A stretch of 64,000 bases of DNA from Undaria pinnatifida (taxonomy: Eukaryota; Sar; Phaeophyceae; Laminariales; Alariaceae). The number at the start of each line of letters is the position of its first letter. The stretch's first letter is position 1. Below are positions 41,901-47,929 of the stretch, piece after piece. The stretch spans positions 13,283,892 through 13,347,891 of the forward strand of contig JABAKD010000029.1 in NCBI GenBank assembly GCA_012845835.1, read 5' to 3'. Both the position numbers and the translations under genes were made by a program. The notes beneath the pieces are model-generated. The model did not search any database, was not told where the DNA came from, and saw nothing but the letters and a program-made list of their open reading frames with translations.

Positions 41901-44741
41901 TGCCTGACCGGTGACGTGTCCTCTCGCGCATGCGTGTACGAGATCTACGATAGGTATCTACGACCCTTTCTTCCACATCACCCCCCTCTGTATTCGCTGC
42001 AAGCTCATCTTAGCTAGGGATGGTATTGTAGCGGTCATCGGGAGGATGACACATGTAGGAAACGGGGTGTCGATTTACCGGATCGAGACACACCGGTCCA
42101 GCGAAGTGTATTCTTACTCGTGGGTTCGAATACCACGGTGGTCACCACTATGGAGCCTGGCCTCTCACGGATACTGGTGTCGAAGTGGAGAGGGCAGTTC
42201 CGGAGGTCTTGTACTCGTCTCGTAGCTGGCGGCGGAGCGGAGAGTGCGTCGTGGAGCTGAAGTCGAAGCGGAGAGGTCCTCGCGGTGCTGAGGTCCCTTG
42301 ACGATCGCCTTCACAGCGGGCGCACGCTGAAACCTTTCTTTCTTAGATGTAGCAAGGAGATGCTAAAGCCAGACTGACGGTGGGCTTATGCCCTCTGGTC
42401 ATGCGGCGAGATTATCTTTCGGTGGCTGACCTTCCGGGGACGGGTCAACGCCATCTATGACGGGTGACACCGCTCGCGACCCGGGATCGTGTATTGCCTG
42501 ACCGGTGACGTGTACTTTCGCGCATGCGTGTACGAGATCTACGATAGGCATCTACGACCCTGTCGTCCACACTGGTGCGTTTATGGCTTGCGATGCGTTT
42601 CATGTCGGACCAGATTGGGTTGGCTGACTTCGCCTCCCAACTAGCAGTAGATACCTTGCAGTAGTACCTACTGCAGCAGTAAATAGCTAGCAGTAGTACC
42701 TAGCAGCAATAACCAGTTGTAAACTAGCATTAATAACTAGGACTAATAATTAGCAGCAATAACTAGCAGTGATAACTAGTAGTAATAAGTTACAGTAATA
42801 CTGAGTAACTAGTAGTAATCATATCGAGCCAACTCACAGCCCTATTTATACGAGCGGTTTCGCAGCTGCAGGGCTCTTTTAATAGCCACATGGGAAATTG
42901 TGTGTCAGTCTCCTTGACCGTTTGTCGCAACACACCACCTTTCAATCGCTTAAGTCGCATGCCTGCATGTTCCTCAAAGCCGCAACCCTCTTCCATCGTA
43001 AACATCGGAGAACACCGATCGTGCGCTGCCCTCTGCCATCGAAGCCCCTGGTCTGCACCCAAAGAGCGCGTTTAGAGCCGCCATAACATTTTATAGCTCT
43101 AGACATTTCGTAAGCCCTCCCGTCCCCCTCCCGCTGCACAGTTTCATTGTTGTTGTTGCAGTTCTCGGTTTTTTCCAGGATAAGTCTGGCAGGTGAGCCT
43201 TGTCTGCAGACGCCTCCGAGTTTTCCACCTCGATGGATGAGGCGGCGAAACGCAGTGGCTGTTGTCATCGGGTTTTTGATAATTTGGAGAATCGCATACT
43301 AAACATGCACGACTAAACTTGGATGGATCCCGGTCGGCGGAACCAAAAACAGGCTTCTGTGGACACTAGGTCCTATCCCCTAGATCGTACCGCCTCATTA
43401 TCATCACAATCCTTCCTCGGCTGGGGCACACTGAGATTGCTTTTCGTTGAGGACCCCTTAGAAATGTGGTAATACCACACAACCCCACCTCGGTGTGTCT
43501 CCACACCCGATCTGAACAAAGACATGTACCTGCTGCGGGACTACCTTCCCACAGTTGGCGTCGTCGGCATTCTTTGGGTTGGTCAAATTTGGGAACTCGC
43601 ATTAGCGTCATTGTTTCTTCTCCCGTCTCCCATTGTTGTTGCTGTTTCTTGCAGTCATCGCTCTTTTCCAGGACAAATTTGGCAGGCGGCCCCTGCCCGC
43701 AGATGCTCCCGAATTTTCGACTTTGATGGAAGACGCTCTGAAACGCAATGGCTTGCCAGCCGGCTTTTCGGGGGGGGCTGAGGGGGCGGCTACGGTGTGT
43801 GCTACGGCGACAGCGGATGTTTCCCCGGTTTGCGCCATATTGGGAGGCATTTTGGGCCAGGAGGTGAGATCCCTTAGCTATTATTGATATGTCCCTTCCG
43901 CTATCTTATGTTCTCCTAGTTTTCATGCATTTTTGCTGCATAGGAGCGTGGGAAGTGTATGCTGCCACAATTTTTACACGAATTCGCTCGGTATGATCGA
44001 AAAAGCACCCCAAGAATGCTACTTTCCCCTGTTTGCGCCATATTGGGAGGCACTTTAGGCCGGGAGGGGCGGCCCCGGTGGAGGACGGGGAGACGCCCTT
44101 TGTACAACACCATCTTGTACTTAACCTCGGCAAACAGCACCTTGTACATAGACTCGTGCATCACCACTGTTTGGTTGGTCGAGGCTGACCTTTCGAACGC
44201 CAGTTTTTTTTGGGAGAAGCGCCCACCGAAACATGCCGCGGAGCTGCGCTACCGCCCCTGCCGACCTCGAGCCCGCCAAGATGTGGAGTTCGAAGTCAGC
44301 TCAGGGTTACGGTCAAGTCTGGGGTCGAGTCAGTCAGGGCCATCGTGCTACCATAAATTTGAACCCCAGCGATCGGCAGGATTTTTTTTCCCCGGCCCGC
44401 CCTACATTTGGGGCGAGCCCGATTGATGTACGTACCCCAAGCAAGCGTTTCCTGAACTTGTGCTGTTGTGCACAAACGGCAGGTGATGTAACCAGGTGGT
44501 GACAGCCTGGACACGCATGCCGTCATGAGTATAGACTCCTTGAAAGCCCCCATTGCTCTACCAGGTACCAGATCGTACTATAGTACACCCCAACCAAGCG
44601 TTTCCCGAACTTGCGTTGCTGGGAATTTGACGACAGGTGATCAAGGCAATCTCGGGCAAGGGAGCACCTGCCTGTAATTGCGTAGCCTTGACGGGAATGA
44701 CAGGCGAGGCCAAGGTTTTCCGTGCCCCGAGAAAGACTTAG
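20845..44741 (+). CDS. SAE1: SUMO-activating enzyme subunit 1 (SAE1/Aos1), seven exons found, 5' end and one internal exon not found
   Basis: SAE1/Aos1 pairs with UBA2/SAE2 to adenylate SUMO in nucleus and cytosol; it carries the pseudo-adenylation half and no catalytic cysteine. Exons: 20845-20955, 24320-24448, 25832-25941, 27609-27716, 36980-37106, 43655-43863, 44637-44741, about 299 residues; family members are about 320-350. Signature stretches are QYDRQIRLWGVEAQQRM, CKNLLLAGVSATLRDE, FLLTGEDIGQN|RAEA, CRKYGAAFYTVETFGYDG, GSLKDRWGPPPKPFVVAQ, SPVCAILGGILGQE and VIKAISGKGAP. Splice phases join cleanly except between 27716 (phase 2) and 36980 (phase 0), where a short exon expected to resemble FADLQ..Y is missing. 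The first coding exon is also not identified. Introns hold a gypsy relic, minisatellites and a TTGGG array. No disabled codons are seen, so it is probably functional. The low-complexity GGAEGAA insert in the sixth exon is a local oddity. Confidence 0.9.
20960..21775. other. SAE1 intron, no feature recognised
   Basis: T-rich, with 'atttcttttt' runs. No ghost or transposon recognised. Confidence 0.4.
21775..23905. repeat. ATAGGTATCGAT-rich block
   Basis: About 2.1 kb where 'ataggtatcgat', its reverse 'atcgatacctat' and 'cctattg' recur dozens of times at irregular spacing, on both strands. It includes a two-copy direct repeat (about 22518-22602 and 22619-22703). No ORF of interest. Confidence 0.85.
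23285..23425 (+). repeat. Repeat R6, two tandem copies
   Basis: 'actgctttatg(g)aagga' and 'ctacgcta.tttgtcggagg' units. A third copy is at 35820-35895. The plus strand reads MEGYSIYIGTASTLFCRRA, which may be chance. Confidence 0.6.
23958..24240 (+). repeat. (TTGGG)n array
   Basis: About 280 bp of 'ttggg', perfect on the left and increasingly interspersed with 'tcggg' and 'ttgag' on the right. It ends 80 bp before an SAE1 acceptor. Confidence 0.97.
24320..24448 (+). CDS. SAE1: SAE1 exon (nucleotide-fold core)
   Basis: Acceptor 'gcttcacag|gtg', donor 'caaaac|gtgaga'. 43 codons, VTAEGCKNLLLAGVSATLRD to LLTGEDIGQN. Confidence 0.94.
24450..25560. other. SAE1 intron, no recognised feature
   Basis: No exon, ghost or well-defined repeat seen. 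Overlapping short ORFs only. Confidence 0.4.
25600..25745 (+). repeat. Dispersed repeat R1, copy 3
   Basis: Best match to window positions 1-145 and, reversed, 14820-14935. Followed by a 'caccccca' C-rich end. Confidence 0.65.
25832..25941 (+). CDS. SAE1: SAE1 exon
   Basis: Acceptor 'tgtctttggaag|cgc', donor 'tttccg|gtgaga'. Reads RAEACARSAKELNRLVSVSS then ETRPLEDLPDHLFKDF(R), like the RAEAS..RA..LNP segment of the family. Phase 0 in, phase 2 out. Confidence 0.9.
25967..26080 (+). repeat. Paired intronic repeat R7, copy 1
   Basis: 'gctcctgtggt', 'gtcgacgtcgcagcc', 'gtatggggttttgatgg' recur at 26800-26905. Both copies are open (CVDVAATYGVLM and CINVAALYGVFM). Confidence 0.6.
26118..26200 (+). 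repeat. Dispersed repeat R3, copy 3
   Basis: 'gagctctacacatcaccca', 'acgctgattttgagaaaat', 'aaatgaagcgcaatcc'. Confidence 0.55.
26274..26457. mobile_element. AAGGCGGTC-type MITE
   Basis: 184 bp with imperfect terminal inverted repeats 'cagtagggttcccccaataa' and, from the right, 'cagtaggggtcccccagtaa'. Inside are two 'aaggcggtca' and two 'aaggcggcttccccc'-like strings. A partial second copy follows at 26485-26620 and a distant one at 3690-3850. Confidence 0.7.
26485..26620. mobile_element. AAGGCGGTC-type MITE, partial second copy
   Basis: Shares 'agtgcgatatcccgatataa', 'ggcggtcaaaatggcatggc' and 'tgaataaggcggcttccccc' with the neighbouring element but lacks its left end. Confidence 0.65.
26690..26970 (+). 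repeat. Paired intronic repeat R7 copy 2 and internal tandem repeat
   Basis: 26800-26905 matches R7 copy 1. In addition 'cacccaagagacc', 'gcgagatagcc', 'tcacggtggcc' at 26915-26970 is repeated from 26695-26752. The open frame ends at 'caagct|gtaagt', which would serve as a donor. Confidence 0.5.
27070..27165. repeat. Two-copy repeat
   Basis: 'tttttggaaatgagagacca' and 'tttttcgaaatgagagacca' units about 48 bp apart. Confidence 0.7.
27424..27476. repeat. (GTTGCA)n microsatellite
   Basis: Eight 'cagttg' units just upstream of an SAE1 exon. Confidence 0.9.
27609..27716 (+). CDS. SAE1: SAE1 exon
   Basis: Acceptor 'gctaccacag|ggt', donor 'gacgg|gtgaga'. Reads RVVVLSGALPAQRRRVSTLC then RKYGAAFYTVETFGYDG. 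Phase 2 in, phase 2 out. Confidence 0.92.
27785..28060. repeat. GGGTCGGGT-rich repeat
   Basis: Degenerate 'ctagtcgggtcgggtc' units with 'aacctcgcgggt', inverted at 28020-28055 ('ctgacccgacccgacc'). Confidence 0.85.
28065..29050. other. SAE1 intron, mostly unique
   Basis: A small repeat ('agagctcctcagttgaag', 'atggtgcacctctgccg') at 28370-28430 recurs in diverged form at 33735-33785 and 35550-35605. Nothing else recognised. Confidence 0.4.
29058..29235 (+). mobile_element. CCGGCA-type MITE, copy 6
   Basis: 'tgccggcatgtgccagccta', 'aaccggcacca', 'ttcaaccggcattgttggga'. Confidence 0.65.
29375..29445 (+). repeat. LFLQQ-type repeat family R8, copy 1
   Basis: Open segment GDLAVVDLFLQQHYTHKG. Five copies of R8 lie around the 20-bp minisatellite: 29375-29445 (+), 29630-29715 (-), 29925-30000 (-), 31465-31560 (+) and 31660-31765 (-). 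The best consensus reads about LGGMIE.AGEWAMVDLFLQQ. It is coding-derived, but I do not recognise the family. Confidence 0.5.
30049..31092 (+). repeat. 20-bp minisatellite, about 52 units
   Basis: Unit 'attccagggctgctactggt' with exact 20-bp phase for over 1 kb. Units differ mainly at two sites (ccAgg/ccAag and ctgGt/ctgTt), plus rare cgc or gcc variants. All three plus-strand frames stay open through it (459, 413 and 443 codons), only because the unit lacks stops in any frame. Confidence 0.98.
31465..31765. repeat. R8 copies 4 and 5, facing each other
   Basis: Plus strand: GDRAMVDLYLQQQYSHEVGK. Minus strand: GEWAMMGLFLQQRYNYEACR. An inverted pair about 110 bp apart. Part of the sequence 5' to copy 4 (31340-31425) is repeated at 32215-32295. 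Confidence 0.55.
32300..33700. other. SAE1 intron with simple runs
   Basis: A15 run at 32806, an R3-like remnant at 33475-33560 and T/A runs. No exon recognised. Confidence 0.4.
34116..34141. repeat. Poly-T tract
   Basis: About 25 T. Could be the reverse of a retroposed poly(A) tail, but no matching transcript is visible. Confidence 0.9.
34388..34935. repeat. (TATGA)n imperfect array
   Basis: About 545 bp of 'tatga' with 'tatgg' variants. Minus-strand YHIISYH ORFs are artefacts. Confidence 0.95.
35766..35810 (-). repeat. ELTADVL repeat family R9, copy 1
   Basis: Minus strand reads IELTADVFERIF. See the copy at 47736-47806 for the family. Confidence 0.5.
35820..35895 (+). repeat. Repeat R6, copy 3
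   Basis: 'ctttatggaaggatgttcga' and 'gcgtctacgctttattgtcg', as at 23285-23425. Followed by a short (AAT)n. Confidence 0.6.
36110..36340 (+). repeat. Dispersed repeat R10, copy 1
   Basis: Shares 'aaagcgcgagag.g.gagtta', 'aattcgacgagc', 'gacacct.tgaccacggc', 'gtccagcaggttgctgagg' with 55465-55640 and 56645-56790. About 200 bp, no conserved ORF. Confidence 0.6.
36411..36517. repeat. Perfect two-copy 53-bp tandem duplication
   Basis: 'tagctacctacctggtacta' to 'accgtacgtgtttta' repeated without change; a recent duplication. Confidence 0.95.
36570..36895. repeat. (TTGATTGG)n degenerate array
   Basis: About 320 bp of 'ttgattgg' variants, ending about 85 bp before an SAE1 exon. Confidence 0.92.
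36980..37106 (+). CDS. SAE1: SAE1 exon
   Basis: Acceptor 'gcgacggaag|gtg', donor 'gctcaac|gtgagt'. Reads VGQKLSDPVEIEFPSLVEAS then AAEWGSLKDRWGPPPKPFVV, AQ; ends phase 1. In the family this is the FPSL.EAL..W segment. Confidence 0.88.
37581..37632 (+). pseudogene. Ghost of SAE1 exon 36980-37106, donor-side end
   Basis: 'catcgatgagggccgccgcc' and 'cgccgtcgcccagcatgagt' align with 'gaccgatgggggccgccgcc' and 'tgtcgtcgctcaacgtgagt'. The donor GT has become AT. 518 bp downstream of the real exon. Confidence 0.85.
38276..38876 (-). repeat. LTR-like repeat, copy A (probable 3' LTR of the gypsy relic)
   Basis: About 500-600 bp nearly identical to 41611-42111 and, in part, 42148-42573: 'gtctcgtagctggcggcgga', 'gggtgacaccgctcgcgacc', 'tgcctgaccggtgacgtgt'. 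It bounds the pol relic on its 3' side in the minus orientation. Copy A has about 50 bp (38823-38872) absent from copy B. Confidence 0.65.
39500..41255 (-). pseudogene. Ty3/gypsy-type retrotransposon relic (integrase region)
   Basis: Minus strand, several frames. 41255-41040 matches the zinc-finger/RNase H side (DGLLFKSYLPGYL). 40898-40680 holds KYWWPTISRDV and FQRLSVDLVEY. 40549-40110 holds the core SDQGPEFENKV, TPYQPQGNSVSERVHSTMHS and WATLLPFVQLAHNTSFS. 39970-39503 holds the C-terminal YRVRLTNDTRQVLVHLAHVK followed by a basic tail. Several frameshifts and stops break it. Reverse transcriptase and gag are not recognisable between the LTR-like repeats, so it is an internally deleted dead copy inside the longest SAE1 intron. 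Confidence 0.85.
41197..41577 (+). CDS. Unassigned ORF antisense to the gypsy relic, abutting the right LTR-like repeat
   Basis: 126 codons, protein-like composition (VPEIMALFHSRIHLHAPDGS, VEVRARNWSEWVDACTNLF) with the stop 33 bp before LTR copy B. I do not recognise it. It could be a gag-like remnant of a second element, a captured gene piece, or a chance frame. Confidence 0.3.
   Translation: MCLYKVNRYAWYIAQVDGLPTEDVPEIMALFHSRIHLHAPDGSPDSVIDHHAVRYLAHLVTGGAASTMHQVQFETLEWRTDKELAQLNTEDVEVRARNWSEWVDACTNLFSPVNRIVLLARNVSTL
41611..42111 (-). repeat. LTR-like repeat, copy B (probable 5' LTR)
   Basis: Aligns to copy A from 38331 onward. Confidence 0.65.
42148..42573 (-). repeat. LTR-like repeat, copy C (truncated)
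   Basis: Aligns to copy A from 38276 to about 38690, then ends. Its tandem position next to copy B suggests unequal recombination or a second insertion. A tRNA T-arm-like 'gtgggttcgaataccac' sits at the B/C junction. Confidence 0.6.
42640..42825. repeat. Degenerate AGTAATAACTAGC repeats
   Basis: 'aactagcagtaataac' variants, about 180 bp. Confidence 0.8.
43162..43266 (+). pseudogene. Ghost of SAE1 exon 43655-43863, acceptor-side half
   Basis: Includes the shared intron end 'cattgttgttgttgcag', then 'ttttttccaggataagtctg', 'ctgcagacgcctccgagttt', 'gaggcggcgaaacgcagtgg'. Frame and one base lost near the start. 493 bp upstream of the real exon. Confidence 0.88.
43655..43863 (+). CDS. SAE1: SAE1 exon
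   Basis: Acceptor 'gtttcttgcag|tca', donor 'caggag|gtgaga'. With the C from the previous exon it encodes 70 residues, LIALFQDKFGRRPLPADAPE to SPVCAILGGILGQE. The G/A-rich GFSGGAEGAATV replaces the family's usual acidic loop. Confidence 0.94.
44021..44066 (+). pseudogene. Ghost of SAE1 exon 43655-43863, donor-side end
   Basis: Reads LSPVCAILGGTLGRE (real: VSPVCAILGGILGQE). The donor gtgaga is now ggggcgg, so the frame runs on for 120 codons. 203 bp downstream. Confidence 0.9.
44431..44492 (+). pseudogene. Ghost of the last SAE1 exon's acceptor region
   Basis: 'accccaagcaagcgtttcct' to 'cggcag|gtgatgtaa' duplicates 'accccaaccaagcgtttccc' to 'cgacag|gtgatcaag'. It covers about 50 bp of intron end and a few exon bases. 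154 bp upstream. Confidence 0.85.
44637..44741 (+). CDS. SAE1: SAE1 last exon
   Basis: Acceptor 'tgacgacag|gtg', stop TAG at 44739. Reads VIKAISGKGAPACNCVALTG then MTGEAKVFRAPRKT. In the family this is the QEVIKA.S.K..P..N closing strand. Confidence 0.9.
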   Translation: MIKAISGKGAPACNCVALTGMTGEAKVFRAPRKT

Positions 44742-45104
44742 GAACGTGGCCGGCCGTTGGAGGGGTTGGGGGTTGGGTGCGCGGTAGGGGGTGCCAACGG
44801 GGGGACAGTCGCCTCCCGTACATGGCCTTCCCTTGCCGTCCTTGGAAGGGTTGCGTTGGATTGCCGTAGAGGGGCTGGGTGCATGCACCTCCGCTGGCTC
44901 GTTTTATACCTTCCGTTCTTTGTAAAACCGAAGACACTGGGCCGGTCTCACTGGTCTGACGTAGAGGGGGGGCGGGAATGGAGATAATGCAACTCTGGAT
45001 GGAAGCATAGGGTACATTGGATTATTAAAATGCGTATCAAACGCGGTCCTTACAATGCCGTCTAGAGTGGATACATCACTCCCAAAAGTAATACGCATCC
45101 CTCG

Positions 45105-45365
45105 CGATCACTCCATGGGTCGCCCGGTTTGGGGAAAGGGGGGCGATGACGGCGTGAAGGCAGCTCCCTCCCGGTACGTACCATTAGTAGTCCTACGCGC
45201 AGTGGGTCATCCGATGCGTGGCTGAAGGTCTGCCCCATGCGACATGGTGTCGGGCCGTGGGAGAAGCGGGATGACCGAGTGGAGGCAGCTCCCGCCAAGT
45301 CCCTAGCGAATGTTGGTTGGGTTGCCCGAGGCGTGGCTGAAAAACCTGCCCCGTGTGGCATGGTA
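45105..45365. repeat. Two-copy tandem repeat
   Basis: Units of about 120-140 bp sharing 'gaggcagctccc', 'gcgtggctgaa', 'ctgccccatgcgacatgg' or variants. Confidence 0.75.
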
Positions 45366-45700
45366 CCGTGCATAGTACCGTGCATGGTATCATACCTTGC
45401 CCTATAATGAGACCGGATATATTATTTTGGCGGGTGATACTGCATGTAGGCAATGTGGCCGACATGCTGTAAAAGCCGGCCGGCCAAGGCTATAGCTTTT
45501 TTCGCGTACTATATTTTGTGCTTTCGGCTTCTTGCTGACGCGTGGTTTATGACAAGGACAGCGTTTTTGGGTTGGGATAGTTTCCTATCCCCAACGTAGA
45601 ACCGCCCACAATGTCGTTGCCAAACGTTTTGTGTTGCACAGTGTTATTCTTTGTTCACCTAGGCCGTGGTATTTTGTCATGGGGTCGCACTTTCGTTTCG

Positions 45701-46090
45701 TTATCCGAGTCGGTGCTTGGGCGACGTAGACAGATCCATCGGTAAGGAGTTTCCTAAAATTGAGGTGTTATCATCTTTATCGTATACGAGTATATAGTAT
45801 GCGTCTACTGCGAAAACGAATCCACCAGGCATAATAGTTTTAGGTAGTTTGTGGAATGCCACTAACGTGGGTGCAGTTGTGAAAGGGTTCATGATACAGG
45901 AGAAGGGATGACGTATTTGCTCGTATGGCATGTCCGAATAGGTGAATCCGGGGACGGACATACTGATCAGGACCAATCTGGGCAACGACGCATGCTTTCG
46001 GTGAAGGTGCACTTTTTCTTTCCTGAGGCTTGTCAGTCGAGGAGCTCGATGCCTCACTTGAAGCCCGAACCAAAGATGGCAATGTATCAA
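45701..46090 (-). CDS. Unassigned minus-strand ORF, doubtful
   Basis: 129 codons, with a protein-like stretch (FVFAVDAYYILVYDKDDNTS, ILGNSLPMDLSTSPKHRLG). No family recognised. May be an exon or a retroelement fragment. Confidence 0.25.
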   Translation of the reverse strand: MIHCHLWFGLQVRHRAPRLTSLRKEKVHLHRKHASLPRLVLISMSVPGFTYSDMPYEQIRHPFSCIMNPFTTAPTLVAFHKLPKTIMPGGFVFAVDAYYILVYDKDDNTSILGNSLPMDLSTSPKHRLG

Positions 46091-46195
46091 AGTGCAAGCC
46101 GATGAAAAATCCGCCCGGCTAGGAATACTGATACAACCATATTTCTTTCTGAAGGAGAGTGACTTTCCGACGATATTGGGTTAACGCCTGTACTA

Positions 46196-47030
46196 CAGTC
46201 GTCCCCGCTTTAAAGAACTCTTCTTAAGGAAACTCCCCGCTATAAAGACACATATTTTTCCCAGAACATGGTGCCCCGCAGATGTACAATAATAAGAAGG
46301 GGGTACCTTTTCCACTTTGCGGCCCCCCCCCAATTTTTTTTGCTGCTGTATAACATCGACAGCGGTCTGCTGCAGCCCGCACTACCGCGTGTGGGTATGG
46401 AGAGATTCCTTCTATCTGATGGCGGGTCGTCAGCTGCTGGCTTGAAGCCATGTGGCGAACCCACGTTCCAGTCAAAGTCTCAACTCGTGTCAGGGGTTCA
46501 CCAGTGCCCGTGCGGGCGATTCATGTGGCAGGTAACTTGCGTGTATTGTATCAGAGCTAGTTCCAACGAACTGATGTGTCTCAGGTGTGTTCGCGATATC
46601 TCGGGCATGATGTTCACCGTGAAGATAACGCCTTGACAATAAGAAAAGCCTGCAACAACACCAGCGCACTGCCTTACACATTACAGCAAGAGCCTGCATC
46701 AACAACAGCGCACTGCCATACACATACAATAGGTCGTGCTGCACTCCTTCCCGCGTTTCGCTGGTGGAGGGAAATTCAAAATGTGTAAAGTATTGGAGTG
46801 TACTACAGCAGTAGTGTTGCGGCCTTTCAAATCACGTGTTGTTGTAGTTTTTAAGCAACACAGTTTCGGGGTCGCATTCCTGCTTCAAATGAGCGTATTT
46901 TGACATATGTTACACCTTTATTGGCCCCGGGGACGGTGAGTTAGTGGCCCCGGAATCCTAAAGACACTTCCCCGCGTTAAAGACACTCCCGAAAAAAAAA
47001 CGCGGTGTGTCTTTAAAGCGGGGTCGACTG
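46196..47030. mobile_element. Non-autonomous Tc1/mariner-type DNA transposon with TA target site
   Basis: 835 bp. Left end 'cagtcgtccccgctttaaag', right end (reverse) 'cagtcgaccccgctttaaag', differing at one base, each flanked by TA. Subterminal repeats 'ccccgctataaagacacat' and 'ccccgcgttaaagacact' sit next to the ends. Inside are short ORFs but no DDE transposase. The TIR sequence and TA duplication fit the Tc1/mariner-pogo group. Confidence 0.85.
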
Positions 47031-47034
47031 TATT

Positions 47035-47280
47035 GGAAACCCGTTTTTGGGGACAAATCTCGTGAACTTCGTGTAAGGAGGAGTTTGGGGCTATAAAGGG
47101 GTTAAGGGCCCCCATCCTTCGGACCTCATTTTGCCGAAAATCCCACCCCCTATCGTGGCACACTTTTTTTTTTTTTGGATGCTTCGCGTCCATGACGGGT
47201 TCTGACTACGTGTACCATGTATAGTCCCCAGTAGTACCTGGTAGTCTAACAGAGACTAATGCATCTCGTAGCCCTTCACA
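47035..47280. other. Non-coding stretch
   Basis: No feature recognised. Confidence 0.3.
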
Positions 47281-47283
47281 GAA

Positions 47284-47333
47284 CAAACCCGAAATTCGTC
47301 GAACTCACGGCTGACGTCCTGAAAATATTTCAT
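47284..47333 (+). repeat. ELTADVL repeat family R9, copy 2
   Basis: Reads PKFVELTADVLKIFHKC. Followed at 47366 by a T-arm-like hairpin 'gtgggttcgtgtcccac'. Confidence 0.6.
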
Positions 47334-47735
47334 AAATGTTAGAGTGACAGCGTATCAATTTGGAACCGTGGGTTCGTGTCCCACAGAGTTTTTTTTTGGG
47401 GGGGGGGAGTAGCCGATTTTTCTTCTCGAAAGTCGTATTAATATTCACGTACTAGATATCTAGTAACACTCTGTATTTATTTGTACTTCTTCCAATATTA
47501 AAACGGAGGAAAAACAAAATAAACCACCTACCATACGTATGATAGAGCAGTATAGTGGAACTACAGTATTACATTTATAAAATAGATACGATGTTAGATC
47601 TAGCTCAAACTTCCCCACACCTAAAGTAAAAATACCAACACCAACCATTATAGTGGAGAAAAAACAAAACTATTTTAAACAAAAGAATAGGACCCCTCCC
47701 ATTAAGAAAAAACTCCCCCACGCAGTACCAAAAAC

Positions 47736-47806
47736 GCAGCTTGCAAAGATGAGTGTTGACCCGAAATTCATCGAACTCACAGCCGACGTCCTCAAAATAT
47801 TTTTTT
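47736..47806 (+). repeat. ELTADVL repeat family R9, copy 3 (best)
   Basis: Reads LAKMSVDPKFIELTADVLKI then FF. Other copies are at 35766-35810 (-), 47284-47333 (+), 51466-51533 (-) and 54836-54882 (-). The peptide is better conserved than its surroundings, so it comes from a coding sequence or a mobile element with a short coding core. I do not recognise the protein. Confidence 0.6.
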
Positions 47807-47879
47807 TCTTGATAACTTTAACGAAACACAATCTCCTGCAGTTGCTCTTAGTCTCACGGGTTAGCGGGATACATAGTAT

Positions 47880-47928
47880 ATACATACATACATGCATACA
47901 TACGTACATACATACATACGCATGCGAC
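47880..47928. repeat. (CATA)n microsatellite
   Basis: 'catacatacatacgta' and variants. Confidence 0.9.
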
Positions 47929-47929
47929 G

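Noticed and set aside
46268..46636. 122-codon ORF as a transposase
   Set aside because: No DDE motifs or helix-turn-helix visible; it is interior filler of a non-autonomous element.
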